In this document: positions 25,408-34,070 of the stretch, piece after piece
Layout: each line of letters opens with the position of its first letter
How positions within the stretch are numbered: position 1 is the stretch's first letter
The notes under the pieces: model-generated
Told to the model about the DNA's origin: nothing
Database searches by the model: none
What the model saw: only the letters and a program-made list of their open reading frames with translations
Origin: Anaerolineae bacterium
GTDB taxonomy: Bacteria; Chloroflexota; Anaerolineae; Aggregatilineales; Phototrophicaceae
DNA: 41,490 bases
Assembly (NCBI GenBank): GCA_016789005.1
Contig: JAEURA010000029.1
Location: forward strand, 1 to 41,490
Direction of reading: 5' to 3'
Position numbers and translations under genes: made by a program

Positions 25408-26949
25408 ATGGATGGCAGCGGGCTGTTGATCGTGGTTGCGGTCCTGGCGGTGCTGGTTGTGGCGATCATTGTGTTTGTGATGAATCAGTATCACCGTGTT
25501 CCGCCGAGCGAAGTGATGGTCGTCTATGGGCGCGGCGACGCCCGGATGATCACCAACGGCGGCGTGTTCGTGCTGCCGCTGCTGGAAACCTTCAAGCAGC
25601 TTGATCTGCGCATCATGACCATCAAGCAGGAAAAAGACGAAGTCTATACGGTCAGCGGCGTGCCGATCCAGCTCGACTGGGTGGCGCAGGTGCAGATCGA
25701 CAGCGACGAAGCGATGCTGCGCACGGCGGCGCGCGCCTTCCTGGAAAAGAAGGCTGACGAGATACGCGGCATCATCAACGAGACGCTGAGCGCCAACTTC
25801 CGCGCCATCGTCGGGCAGATGAGCGTCGAGGAAATCCACCGCGACCGCGACTCCTTCGTGCAAAAGGTGCAGGACCTCGCCCGCGACGACGTGGCGGCGA
25901 TGGGCGTCAAGGTGATCAGCATGGGTATCGAAGAGATCACCGACGGGCAGGGCTATTTGCAGGCGATGGCAGCGCCGCAGATCGCCGCCATCAAGCGCGA
26001 TGCGGCGATTGCCCAGGCGGAAGCCGAGCGCGAAGCCCGCGTCAAGGCGGCGGTCGCCCGGCGCGACGCGGAACAGGCGGAACTGGACGCGCAGCGCGAG
26101 CTGCTTCAGCAGCGCGAGGCGCTGTCGATCCGCGAGGTGCAGGTCGAACAGCAGGTTGGGCTGGCGCGGGCGTCATCCGAGCAGGAAGTGCAGAAGCAGA
26201 AAGCCCTGGCGGTGGCGCAGCAGCAGGAAGCCGATGTGCTGGTCCCCGCTCGCGCCAAACGTGAGGCGACCGAGATCGAAGCCGAAGCGGAGCGCCGCCG
26301 CGTGACGATTTCGGCGGAAGCCGCCGCCGCCGCGATTCGCACCCAGGCGGAAGCGGATGCCAACGCTGTCGAGCAGAAGGGGCGGGCGGATGCCGCCGCG
26401 CTGCGCGCCCTGAAGGAAGCGGAAGCCGCCGGCGCGAAAGCCGAGGCGGAAGCGGTGCAGGCGCGTAAGGTTGCCGAAGCGGAAGGCGAGAAGGCGAAAC
26501 TGCTCGCCGAAGCCGAGGGCGACAAGGCGAAGCGCATGGCGGAGGCGGACGGTGAGAAAGCCCGTCTGCTCGCCGAGGCGGAAGGTCGGCGCGAACTGGC
26601 TGCCGCCACCGCCGCCGAAGATGAGATCAACCTGCGCCAGTACTTGATCCAGGAGATCGTCAAGGCGGACATCGCCAAGGTTCAGGCAATTTCCGAGGCG
26701 ATGGCGGGGTTGGGCGGCAACGTGCGCGTCGTGCAGTTTGGCGGCGGCGCGGGCGCTGGATCAAGCGGCGGCAGCACCTTCATGGAAATGCTGATGAACA
26801 TCCCGGAAGTGGCGGAGATGTTCCGTACCAAGGTTGAGGCGCTCAGCGGTGACGATCTGGAAACCACCTTCGCGCGCGTGGGTCGGCTGTTGGGCACCCT
26901 GCGCGCCGGCGCCGCGCCGCCGGAGCAGCCTCAGGACTCCGCAGGATGA
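25408..26949 (+). CDS. Flotillin / SPFH-domain membrane scaffold protein
   Basis: This 513-residue protein has an N-terminal membrane helix (LLIVVAVLAVLVVAIIVFVM). The SPFH domain runs from about residue 30 to 200 (YHRVPPSEVMVVYGRGDARM, VSGVPIQLDWVAQVQID, LSANFRAIVGQMSVEEIHRD). A very long Ala/Glu/Lys coiled coil follows (about residues 200-430) with repeated AEAEGxKAK units. The tail has a Gly-rich patch and a short helical end. Flotillins oligomerise and organise membrane domains; in Bacillus they affect cell-wall synthesis complexes. The NfeD-like gene just upstream is the standard partner. AAAAGGGAGACGAAGG lies ahead of the ATG. Confidence 0.92.
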   Translation: MDGSGLLIVVAVLAVLVVAIIVFVMNQYHRVPPSEVMVVYGRGDARMITNGGVFVLPLLETFKQLDLRIMTIKQEKDEVYTVSGVPIQLDWVAQVQIDSDEAMLRTAARAFLEKKADEIRGIINETLSANFRAIVGQMSVEEIHRDRDSFVQKVQDLARDDVAAMGVKVISMGIEEITDGQGYLQAMAAPQIAAIKRDAAIAQAEAEREARVKAAVARRDAEQAELDAQRELLQQREALSIREVQVEQQVGLARASSEQEVQKQKALAVAQQQEADVLVPARAKREATEIEAEAERRRVTISAEAAAAAIRTQAEADANAVEQKGRADAAALRALKEAEAAGAKAEAEAVQARKVAEAEGEKAKLLAEAEGDKAKRMAEADGEKARLLAEAEGRRELAAATAAEDEINLRQYLIQEIVKADIAKVQAISEAMAGLGGNVRVVQFGGGAGAGSSGGSTFMEMLMNIPEVAEMFRTKVEALSGDDLETTFARVGRLLGTLRAGAAPPEQPQDSAG

Positions 26950-27015
26950 ACCCCGGTCAGGCGCGCCTCGTTGACCTCACTCCGCTTGCGAAGCACATTT
27001 CCAAGACTGGGGTGA

Positions 27016-27134
27016 GGGTGCATTTCAATATTTTGGGTACTTCGGACGATGCAGGCATCGTCCCTACGGAGGGACCTTTTGTAGGACAACGCCCGCGTTG
27101 TCCGCCCGTATCCCCAATAATCTGAAATGCACCC
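27016..27134. mobile_element. 119-bp MITE-like element with TIRs and target duplication
   Basis: GGGTGCATTTCA (27016-27027) and its exact complement TGAAATGCACCC (27123-27134) form 12-bp terminal inverted repeats, with weaker similarity continuing inward. The 9-base CTGGGGTGA directly flanks both ends (27007-27015 and 27135-27143), as a target-site duplication would. Inside are two perfect palindromes of one design: GGACGATGC-AG-GCATCGTCC (27044-27063) and GGACAACGC-CC-GCGTTGTCC (27084-27103). There is no coding capacity. It lies in the only sizeable gap between the flotillin gene and ftsW (26950-27216). Confidence 0.75.
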
Positions 27135-27150
27135 CTGGGGTGAGGTCTCT

Positions 27151-27179
27151 TTGCGCCTGGGCGCGTTTCAGGGTTTAAT
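27151..27179 (+). promoter_or_regulatory. Candidate promoter for ftsW
   Basis: TTGCGC (27151-27156) and TTTAAT (27174-27179), 17 bases apart, lie 38 bases before the ftsW ATG and 17 bases after the MITE-like element. The same TTGCGC hexamer appears in the candidate ftsZ promoter. Confidence 0.4.
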
Positions 27180-27216
27180 AGAGGCAGTATCGTTAGCCGA
27201 GTGAACCGATTCTGCC

Positions 27217-28530
27217 ATGACCGACCGCACAACTGCGCCGCAGTTTGTCGATGACTCCGCCGCCGCGCCGCCGATCTACAAGGCGCCGCCGCGTTCAGCG
27301 GCAACCCCGCCGATCACCCGTCCGCACGAACGCGGTCGGACGCTGCTGTCCACCATCGACCTGCCGATGCTGGTCGTCGTGCTGCTGTTGGTCGCCATCG
27401 GCAGCCTGATGATCTACAGCACCACTTTCGACTGGAGCTACCAGGAATTCGGCAGCGATACCGCCATCTTCATGGTGCACGTCCGCAACCTGCTGATCGG
27501 CGTCGGGCTTCTCACAACGCTGATCGTCATCCCCTATCGCTTCTGGAAGCGGATTTCGGTCGTCCTGCTTCTGGCGACCATCGCCGGGTTGATCGCCGTG
27601 CTGATCTTTTCCGACGCCACCTTTGGCGCGCGGCGCGCCTTTCTGCAAGGCTCCTATCAGCCCGGTGAGCTGGCGGAACTGGTCATCGTCGTCTATCTGG
27701 CGGCGTGGCTCGGCTCAAAACAGACCAAAGTCTCCAGCATCGCCTTCGGGCTGATCCCGTTCACCATCCTGGTCGGCGGCGCGGGCGTGCTGGTCCTGCT
27801 TCAGCCTGATCTCAGCACCGCCGTGACCATCCTGATCGTCGCCACCCTGATGTATTTTCTTTCCGGCGCGAACATCATGCACCTCGTCTCGGTCGGCGGT
27901 TTCCTGGGCGTGGCGGGCTACATCCTGAGCCAGAACTTCAGCTATGCGCAGGGGCGTGTCTCGTCGTATATCGCCGGGCTGACCGACCTGACGCAGACCA
28001 ACTACCACGCTCAGCAGGCGATCATCGCCTTCCTCAACGGCGGTATGACCGGGCGCGGCTTGGGGCAGGGGCTGCAAAAGTTCGGCAACCTGCCGACCGC
28101 CCATACCGACAGCATCTTCGCCGTCATTGGCGAAGAATTGGGTCTGGTCGGCGCGGTCTTCGTCATTTTCCTGTACGTGCTGCTGGCGATGCGCGGCTTT
28201 CACATCGCCCGCCGCGCGCGCGATCCGTTCGGCGCGCTGCTGGCGGTCGGCGTTACGCTGCTGATCGTCACCAAAGCGATGCTGAATATCGCCGTTATGC
28301 TCAATCTTCTGCCCTCGACTGGCGTCGCCCTGCCGTTCATCAGCTATGGCGGCTCCTCGCTGGTGACCATGCTCGCCGGCGTTGGCTTGCTCCTGAGCGT
28401 CGCCCGCACGACGGCAGTCGAAACTTCGCCGGAAAGGGGGGGCAGTCGTGCAAATCTCGATCGCGGCTGGCGGAACCGGTGGACACGTCTATCCGGCGAC
28501 AGCCATAGCCGAAGCGCTCGCCGGTCTTGA
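27217..28530 (+). CDS. ftsW: SEDS-family septal peptidoglycan polymerase
   Basis: This 437-residue protein has about ten membrane helices. SEDS marks include SLMIYSTTFDWSY after the first helix, the PGELAELVIVVYLAAWLGSK loop, VLLQPDLSTAVTILIV, and NLPTAHTDSIFAVIGEELG, in which Asp298 corresponds to the catalytic Asp of FtsW. GVALPFISYGGSSLVTMLAG near the end is diagnostic. FtsW polymerises lipid II and pairs with FtsI. The N-terminal ~45 residues form a Pro-rich cytosolic lead. The last ~27 residues (basic, Ser/Arg-rich) are encoded in an 83-base overlap with murG and look like overprinted sequence. RodA is an alternative by family, but position favours FtsW. Confidence 0.93.
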   Translation: MTDRTTAPQFVDDSAAAPPIYKAPPRSAATPPITRPHERGRTLLSTIDLPMLVVVLLLVAIGSLMIYSTTFDWSYQEFGSDTAIFMVHVRNLLIGVGLLTTLIVIPYRFWKRISVVLLLATIAGLIAVLIFSDATFGARRAFLQGSYQPGELAELVIVVYLAAWLGSKQTKVSSIAFGLIPFTILVGGAGVLVLLQPDLSTAVTILIVATLMYFLSGANIMHLVSVGGFLGVAGYILSQNFSYAQGRVSSYIAGLTDLTQTNYHAQQAIIAFLNGGMTGRGLGQGLQKFGNLPTAHTDSIFAVIGEELGLVGAVFVIFLYVLLAMRGFHIARRARDPFGALLAVGVTLLIVTKAMLNIAVMLNLLPSTGVALPFISYGGSSLVTMLAGVGLLLSVARTTAVETSPERGGSRANLDRGWRNRWTRLSGDSHSRSARRS

Positions 28531-29563
28531 GCCGGACGCGCGTCTGACCTTCATCGGCAGCGTTGGCGGGTTTGAGCGCCCGCTGATCGAGGCTTCGCCG
28601 GTGAAATTCGCGCAGTACATCGAAGTTCAGTCAGGACCGATCAACGGGGTTGGCATATTGCGCGCCGGCGTCAGTCTCGTTAAGCTTGGCATCGGGACGG
28701 CGCAGGCGCTCGCGTTCATGCTGCGCCATCGACCGGACGCCCTGCTGCTCACCGGCGGGTGGGTGTGCGTGCCGGGCGGGATCGCCGCCTGGCTGCTGCG
28801 CGTCCCGTCGATGATCTCCCTGCCCGACATCGAACCGGCGCTGACCATCAAGGCGCTGCGTCACCTGGCGACGCGCGTCGCCGTCACCGCGCCGGACTCG
28901 CTGCGCTACTTTCGCGCCGGTCAGGCAGTTGTGACCGGGTACCCGTTGCGTCAGGCATTACTCACGGCGACGCGGGCGGCGGGCATAGCGCACTTCGGTC
29001 TTGACCCGGCGCGCCGGACACTTCTGGTTTTCGGCGGCAGCCGGGGCGCGCGCAGCATCAACCGGGCGGTCGCCGCCATCCTGCCCGAACTGCTGGCGGA
29101 CGGCGTGCAGGTGCTTTGGGTGACCGGTACGCTGGATTGGGACGAGGTGGTCGGCGTTCTGAAGCAGCCGGGCTTGACGCCGGAGGGCGAGCGGGTGAAA
29201 GCCTTCGCCTATCTGCATGAGGATATGGCGCTGGCGCTCGCCTCTGCCGATCTGGTGGTGTCGCGTTCTGGGGCGAGCGTGTTGGGCGAACTGACCCTTT
29301 TCGGACTGCCCTCCATTCTCGTACCCTATCCATATGCCTGGCGCTACCAGAAAGTGAATGCCGATTATCTGGTACGGCAGGGGGCGGCGGTCATGGTCGA
29401 AGATGGCAGGATGTCAGAGACGCTGCTGCCGACGATCCGGCAGATCATGCGGGACGATGTGCGGCGCGGGGCGATGGCGCGGGCATCCGCCGCCCTGGCG
29501 CAGCCCCAGGGCGCGGCGAATGCAGCGCGGGAATTGATCCGGCTCGCGAACAAGGAACGGTAG
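28448..29563 (+). CDS. murG: UDP-GlcNAc:lipid I N-acetylglucosaminyltransferase
   Basis: The protein has 371 residues with a GTG start at 28448 preceded by AAGGGGGG. It overlaps the end of ftsW by 83 bases in another frame. The GT-B enzyme makes lipid II at the inner membrane face. Motifs are IAAGGTGGHVYPATAIAEAL, LTGGWVCVPGGIAAWL, LVFGGSRGARSINRAVAAIL, DLVVSRSGASVLGELTLFGL and PSILVPYPYAWRYQKVNADY. The length is normal. It acts on the MraY product in the cytosolic leaflet and passes lipid II to the flippase and FtsW. The following small membrane gene starts 6 bases downstream. Confidence 0.96.
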   Translation: MQISIAAGGTGGHVYPATAIAEALAGLEPDARLTFIGSVGGFERPLIEASPVKFAQYIEVQSGPINGVGILRAGVSLVKLGIGTAQALAFMLRHRPDALLLTGGWVCVPGGIAAWLLRVPSMISLPDIEPALTIKALRHLATRVAVTAPDSLRYFRAGQAVVTGYPLRQALLTATRAAGIAHFGLDPARRTLLVFGGSRGARSINRAVAAILPELLADGVQVLWVTGTLDWDEVVGVLKQPGLTPEGERVKAFAYLHEDMALALASADLVVSRSGASVLGELTLFGLPSILVPYPYAWRYQKVNADYLVRQGAAVMVEDGRMSETLLPTIRQIMRDDVRRGAMARASAALAQPQGAANAARELIRLANKER

Positions 29564-29569
29564 GGCGCG

Positions 29570-30115
29570 ATGATACAGCTTTCGGCGCTGATGTGGACGA
29601 TGGCGTTGTTCTTCGGCATGATCGGGTATCTGCGCGGGTGGAATCGCGAGCTGGTCTCGACCGCCGGGATCGTGCTGGGGCTGTTTGCGCTGTTCCAGTT
29701 CGACACGCTGCTGCGCGGCGTCCTGTTGTCGAACGTCCCGCGCGATCAGGTGTTCTTCGTGCAGTCGCTCTTCTTCATCCTGATCGTCTACTTCGCTTAC
29801 CAGGAGCGCACCATCATCGGGGGCGGTGGTGGACGCCGCCGTGACGAAGGGCGCGATGAACTGCAAAACAAGATTCTGGGCGCGATCCTCGGCTTCATCA
29901 ACGGCTATCTGATCTGGGGGTCGATCTGGTATTTCCTCGACATCAACGAGTATCCGCTCGCGCCGCAGGTGATCGCCCCGTCGCCGGGGTCGCCCAGCGA
30001 TCAGGCGCGCAACATCCTGCCGCTGGTCCTGCTCGGCGGCGGACCTGCCGGCAACGGCGATCTGCTGGCGGTCGCCGTGATCGTCCTGTTCGTGATCGTC
30101 CTGATCATCATCTGA
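29570..30115 (+). CDS. CvpA-like multi-pass membrane protein of unknown role
   Basis: This 181-residue protein has about five hydrophobic helices. The first (MIQLSALMWTMALFFGMIGY) is followed by LRGWNRELVSTAGIVLGLFA, the arrangement seen in CvpA (colicin V production) family proteins. FFVQSLFFILIVYFAYQE forms another helix; a Gly/Arg/Asp-rich loop leads to NKILGAILGFINGYLIWGSI, also CvpA-like, and the end is very hydrophobic (AVAVIVLFVIVLIII). It lies 6 bases after murG and 38 bases before murC, so it is co-expressed with wall-precursor genes. CvpA proteins have been linked to envelope stress and bile resistance, with no firm activity. The resemblance is moderate. Confidence 0.6.
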   Translation: MIQLSALMWTMALFFGMIGYLRGWNRELVSTAGIVLGLFALFQFDTLLRGVLLSNVPRDQVFFVQSLFFILIVYFAYQERTIIGGGGGRRRDEGRDELQNKILGAILGFINGYLIWGSIWYFLDINEYPLAPQVIAPSPGSPSDQARNILPLVLLGGGPAGNGDLLAVAVIVLFVIVLIII

Positions 30116-30153
30116 ACCTGCGCCATGTCCTCGCCCTAATCACAGGTATTCAT

Positions 30154-31566
30154 TTGGCACTTCTCCCTCCTCCAGGCAGTCACATCCATCTGATCGGCAT
30201 CGGCGGCGCGGGCATGAGCGCCATCGCTCGCGTGCTGCTCGGTCAGGGCTATCGTGTGACGGGAAGCGACCGCATCGCCAGCGACCTCGCGGCGGCGCTG
30301 GTTGCCGAAGGGGCGGCGGTGGTCGTCGGGCATGACGCCGTCAACGTCGCCGGCGCTCAGGCGGTCCTCGTTACCTCGGCGGCGGCGGCAGATCACGTTG
30401 AAGTGCAGGCGGCGCGCGAGGCAGGCATCCCTGTCTACAAGCGGTCGGAGATCGTCGGCGATCTGACGCGCGGCAAGAAGGTCATCGCCGTCGCCGGCAC
30501 AGCCGGCAAGACGACGACGACGGCGATGATCGCCCATCTGCTGATCAGCCTGGGGCGCGATCCGTCCTATATCGTCGGCGGCACGCTGCCTATGACCGGC
30601 TTGAATGGTCGCGCCGGCGCGGGTGGCGAATTCGTCATCGAAGCCGACGAGTACGATCACATGTTCCTGGGCTTGTCGCCCGACGTCGCCGTCGTCACCA
30701 ACCTGGTGTGGGATCATCCGGATTTCTTTCCCTCGCCGCAGGTTATGGAGAACAGCTTCGTTCAGTTCAGCGAGCGGATCACGCCGGCGGGGCAGCTGAT
30801 CGTTTGCGGTGACGATCCCGGCGCGCTGCGCCTCGCGCGGAGCTTCGCCGAACGGCGCGGCGGGCAGCGTGTCAGTGCCTATGGGGGCGACTCCCCGGCG
30901 GCAGGGTCGTTCAACTCCCGCGCTCTGATCGAGAACCTGCGCGTGGTCGAGGGCAGCCCGACCTTCGATTATGTGCCGACCGGTGCGGTGCGGACGACGA
31001 TTCGCCTGAGCGTGCCGGGCAGGCACAATGCCTTGAATGCGATGGCGGCACTGACCGCCGTGCGTACGGCGCTGGACGACCGCTTGGATATGTCCAGGGC
31101 GGCGGCGGCGCTGGCGTCCTTCGGCGGCGCGGGGCGGCGCTTCGAGATCATGGGCGAACGCGAAGGCGTGATCGTCGTGGACGACTACGCGCATCATCCC
31201 CTGAAGATTCGGGCAGCGCTGGAAGCCGCACGTTCGCGCTACCCCCAGCATGCTCTGTGGGCAGTCTGGCAGCCCCATACCTTCAGCCGCACTCAGGCGC
31301 TGTGGGACGACTTCATCGACTGTTTCAGCGACGCCGATCACGTGCTGGTCACGCCGATCTACGCCGCGCGCGAGTCGCCGATCAGCGGGGTTGACGGTGC
31401 GGGCATGGCGGAGGCGATTGCCCGTCGTCACCCCGATGCCCGCCATGTCGTCTCGTTCGACCAGGCGTCGGCGCTGCTGTTGCGCGAGGCGCGCTCCCCG
31501 GCAGTGATCATGATCCTCAGTGCCGGGGACGCGCCGCGCATCGGCTGGATGTTTCTGGGGACGTGA
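30154..31566 (+). CDS. murC: UDP-N-acetylmuramate--L-alanine ligase
   Basis: This 470-residue Mur ligase starts at TTG 30154, with ACAGG seven bases upstream; no ATG or GTG gives a full N-terminus. The Rossmann part begins HIHLIGIGGAGMSAIARVLL. The central domain has AVAGTAGKTTTTAMIAHLL, EADEYDHMFLGLSPDVAVVT and NLVWDHPDFF. The C-terminal domain has VDDYAHHPLKIRAALEAARS and AVWQPHTFSRTQALWDDF. All are MurC-specific; the DDYAHHP stretch separates it from MurD. It makes the first peptide bond of the stem. murB follows after 19 bases. Confidence 0.96.
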   Translation: MALLPPPGSHIHLIGIGGAGMSAIARVLLGQGYRVTGSDRIASDLAAALVAEGAAVVVGHDAVNVAGAQAVLVTSAAAADHVEVQAAREAGIPVYKRSEIVGDLTRGKKVIAVAGTAGKTTTTAMIAHLLISLGRDPSYIVGGTLPMTGLNGRAGAGGEFVIEADEYDHMFLGLSPDVAVVTNLVWDHPDFFPSPQVMENSFVQFSERITPAGQLIVCGDDPGALRLARSFAERRGGQRVSAYGGDSPAAGSFNSRALIENLRVVEGSPTFDYVPTGAVRTTIRLSVPGRHNALNAMAALTAVRTALDDRLDMSRAAAALASFGGAGRRFEIMGEREGVIVVDDYAHHPLKIRAALEAARSRYPQHALWAVWQPHTFSRTQALWDDFIDCFSDADHVLVTPIYAARESPISGVDGAGMAEAIARRHPDARHVVSFDQASALLLREARSPAVIMILSAGDAPRIGWMFLGT

Positions 31567-31585
31567 TCGCCTGCGAGGCGAGACC

Positions 31586-32485
31586 ATGACCGATTTTGCC
31601 GCACTTGCCGGCCTGCCCCTGCTGCGCGACGAGCCTCTGGCGAAATACACCGCCGCCCGCCTGGGTGGACCCGCTGACGCCGTCTACATCGCCCGCCGTT
31701 CGCTGGATGAACTCGCGGCGGTGATGCGCCGCGCCTGGACGGCGGCGCTGCCCGTGCGCGTGCTGGGCGGCGGAGCCAACGTGCTGGTGAGCGATTCCGG
31801 CGTGCGCGGCTTGGTGGTGATCAACCACGTGAGCGAGATCGACATCGACGAGGCGCGGGCGGTGGTGACGGCAAGCAGCGGCATGGGCTTGGCGGTGCTG
31901 GCGCGTCACTGCGCGGCGCGCGGGCTGGCGGGCATGGAGTGGGCGGTCAGCATTCCGGGGACGCTCGGCGGGGCAGTGGTCAACAACGCCGGCGCGCACG
32001 GGGGCGACATGGCAGGCAGCCTGATCTGGGCGGCGCTGATCGATGTCGAAGGCGAGCGCGTCCTGTCCAACGCCGATCTGGCGTATGGGTACAGGACTTC
32101 GGCGCTTAAGGGGCGGGCGGACCGCCGCTTTCTGGTGCTGCGGGCGGCGCTTCAGCTTCAGCGTGACGACGCGGCGGCGATCAGCGCGCGGATGGACGCC
32201 AATATCGCCCACCGCAAGCGCACCCAGCCGCCGGGCGCGAGCCTGGGCAGCATCTTCAAGAACCCGCCGGGCGATTTCGCCGGGCGTCTGCTCGATTCCT
32301 GCGACTTGAAAGGGTATGCCATCGGCGGCGCGATGATCTCGCCCGTGCACGCCAATTTCTTCATCAACACCGGAAACGCCAGCGCTCGCGACTACCACGC
32401 CCTGATCCGCTACGCCCAGCAGATCGTCCAGGAACGCACAGGCGTGCATCTGGAGAGCGAGATCGAGACGCTGGGGGAGTTCTGA
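31586..32485 (+). CDS. murB: UDP-N-acetylenolpyruvoylglucosamine reductase, type II
   Basis: The protein has 299 residues from ATG 31586, preceded by GCGAGGCGAGA; a longer frame would begin inside murC. MurB is an FAD enzyme that reduces enolpyruvyl-UDP-GlcNAc to UDP-MurNAc. FAD-binding motifs are [32 protein letters not shown] and [20 protein letters not shown]. The C-terminal domain has [20 protein letters not shown], in which the Ser of GSIFKNP is the expected proton donor, and [20 protein letters not shown]. The shorter C-terminal loop fits type II enzymes. It closes the murG-murC-murB run; the next gene is convergent, 90 bases away. Confidence 0.96.
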   Translation: MTDFAALAGLPLLRDEPLAKYTAARLGGPADAVYIARRSLDELAAVMRRAWTAALPVRVLGGGANVLVSDSGVRGLVVINHVSEIDIDEARAVVTASSGMGLAVLARHCAARGLAGMEWAVSIPGTLGGAVVNNAGAHGGDMAGSLIWAALIDVEGERVLSNADLAYGYRTSALKGRADRRFLVLRAALQLQRDDAAAISARMDANIAHRKRTQPPGASLGSIFKNPPGDFAGRLLDSCDLKGYAIGGAMISPVHANFFINTGNASARDYHALIRYAQQIVQERTGVHLESEIETLGEF

Positions 32486-32575
32486 CCCTCGCTGCTGCGA
32501 AGGGGGCTCGTTTGGCTTCGACAGCCGGGCGAGCGCCCTTACAGGGCATCGGCTGATGACCCGCCGGGTCGCCCG

Positions 32576-33943
32576 CTACGACATCTCGTTGCGGGGAGGG
32601 GAGTCATCCGGCGGGGGCGCACTCGCCGGCTCTGGCGGTTCGGGCGTGCGGCGGGTGATCAGCACCTTGTCGACGCGCCGCTCATCCATATCGACGACTT
32701 CCAGCGTGAACTCGCCTTCGATCACGGCATCGCCCACCTTCGGGATGCGGCTGAGACGATCCAGGATCAGCCCTGCCAGCGTGACGAAGTGCTGCGGCTG
32801 TTCCTCGTCCGAGGATGGCAGCCCGACTCGCTCAACGACTCGCTCGTAGGGCTGCATGCCGGAGATCAGCCAGCTTCCGTCTGCCCGCCGCACGAAAGCC
32901 TCTTCTGACTCCTCGTCGTGCTCATCGCGGATTTCGCCGACCAACTCTTCGAGCATGTCTTCCAGCGTGACTAATCCGCTGACCTCGCCATATTCGCCGA
33001 TCACCAGCCCGATGTGCGTGCCATCACGGCGGAACTGGCTCAGGACTTCGCTGATCGGCGCGGATTCCACCACGAAGACTGGCGGGCGCATGGCTTTTTG
33101 CAGGCTGAACGCCCCTGCCGCGTCGAAGGCGGCGATCAGGTCTTTGGCGTTCAGGACGCCGACGAAGTTCTCCGGGCTGTCTTCGTAGACCGGAAGCCGG
33201 GTGAAACCGGTCGTGCGGATCGCTTCGGCAGCTTCGGCGAACGACGCGCTGACCGGGATGGACTGCATATCCGGCCGCGGCGTCATGATCGCCCGGATCG
33301 GCAGGTCGGCGATCTCGAAGATGCGGGTGATCATCTCCGCTTCCGTGTGTTCGACCGCGCCGGTCTCGCGCCCCTCGCGCACCATGTAGACGATGTCGTC
33401 GGTGGTGACCAGGTTGGCGGCGTCGTCATCTTTGCCGAACAGGCGCACCACGTTGGCGACGGAAAAGGTCAGCAGCCAGATCGCCGGGCGAGCGATGAAC
33501 TCGATACGGCGCATGATCGGGGCGGCAAGGACCGCCATCTGTTCGGCGCGGCGCAGCGCCAGCCGCTTGGGAGCGAGTTCGCCCAGGACCAGCGACAGGT
33601 AGGTGATCGCCAGCACGACCAGCAGCAGCGCCAGGGTGTCGGCGGCATCCGCCAGCGCGGGGATCGTCCGCAGGAGCTTCGCCAGCTCGGCAGCGAGGCG
33701 TGCGCCGCCGAACGCCGCGCTGAACGTGCCGATCAGGGTGATGCCGACCTGTACCGTTGCCAGGAAGCGGTCGGGCGAATCAGAAAGGGCGAGCGCTGTC
33801 CGCGCGGCGTCGCTGCCTTCTTCCGCCAGAGCTTCTAGCCGTCCACGTTTTGCCGAGACAATGCCGATTTCGGCGGCGGCGAAAAAGCCGTTCGCCAGGG
33901 TGAGGAGGAGGATCAGGAGGATTTCTATGCCGATGGCGTCCAT
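32576..33943 (-). CDS. CNNM/CBS/CorC_HlyC-domain membrane protein (HlyC/CorC family)
   Basis: This 455-residue protein starts with the CNNM (DUF21) membrane domain (LLILLLTLANGFFAAAEIGI, LAITYLSLVLGELAPKRLAL; residues 1-200). A tandem CBS pair follows (IMTPRPDMQSIPVSASFAEA, FVGVLNAKDLIAAFDAAG, IGLVIGEYGEVSGLVTLEDM; residues ~215-340). The C-terminal CorC_HlyC domain ends about residue 430, and a Pro-rich tail closes the protein. Relatives export magnesium or affect its efflux, and some are called hemolysins by old convention. It is the only minus-strand gene between murB and ftsQ, divergent from ftsQ across 169 bases. A minus-strand TATAAT at 33983-33978 may be its -10. Confidence 0.92.
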   Translation of the reverse strand: MDAIGIEILLILLLTLANGFFAAAEIGIVSAKRGRLEALAEEGSDAARTALALSDSPDRFLATVQVGITLIGTFSAAFGGARLAAELAKLLRTIPALADAADTLALLLVVLAITYLSLVLGELAPKRLALRRAEQMAVLAAPIMRRIEFIARPAIWLLTFSVANVVRLFGKDDDAANLVTTDDIVYMVREGRETGAVEHTEAEMITRIFEIADLPIRAIMTPRPDMQSIPVSASFAEAAEAIRTTGFTRLPVYEDSPENFVGVLNAKDLIAAFDAAGAFSLQKAMRPPVFVVESAPISEVLSQFRRDGTHIGLVIGEYGEVSGLVTLEDMLEELVGEIRDEHDEESEEAFVRRADGSWLISGMQPYERVVERVGLPSSDEEQPQHFVTLAGLILDRLSRIPKVGDAVIEGEFTLEVVDMDERRVDKVLITRRTPEPPEPASAPPPDDSPPRNEMS

Positions 33944-34061
33944 TGCACCTGAGAAACTTAGTCGAGGTTGATGGTGAATTATACAGGATAATTGCTGAGC
34001 GCCGGCTAAGAATTGGGAGCCGCTGGCGTGTCACAGAGGTCAAGCGCTGACGGACAACGTG

Positions 34062-34070
34062 TGATAAAAT
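34062..34070 (+). promoter_or_regulatory. Extended -10 element before ftsQ
   Basis: TGATAAAAT fits an extended -10 (TG-n-TAAAAT), 43 bases ahead of the ftsQ ATG. A -35 is not clear. It would start the ftsQ-ftsA unit, which the antisense CorC-like gene cuts off from murB. Confidence 0.45.

Noticed and set aside
30136..31650. A 504-codon minus-strand frame
   Set aside because: It is antisense to murC and lacks any recognisable feature.
32486..32575. Terminator between murB and the CorC-like gene
   Set aside because: Short GC palindromes such as GACCC-GCC-GGGTC occur, but none is long or followed by T's; not enough for a call.
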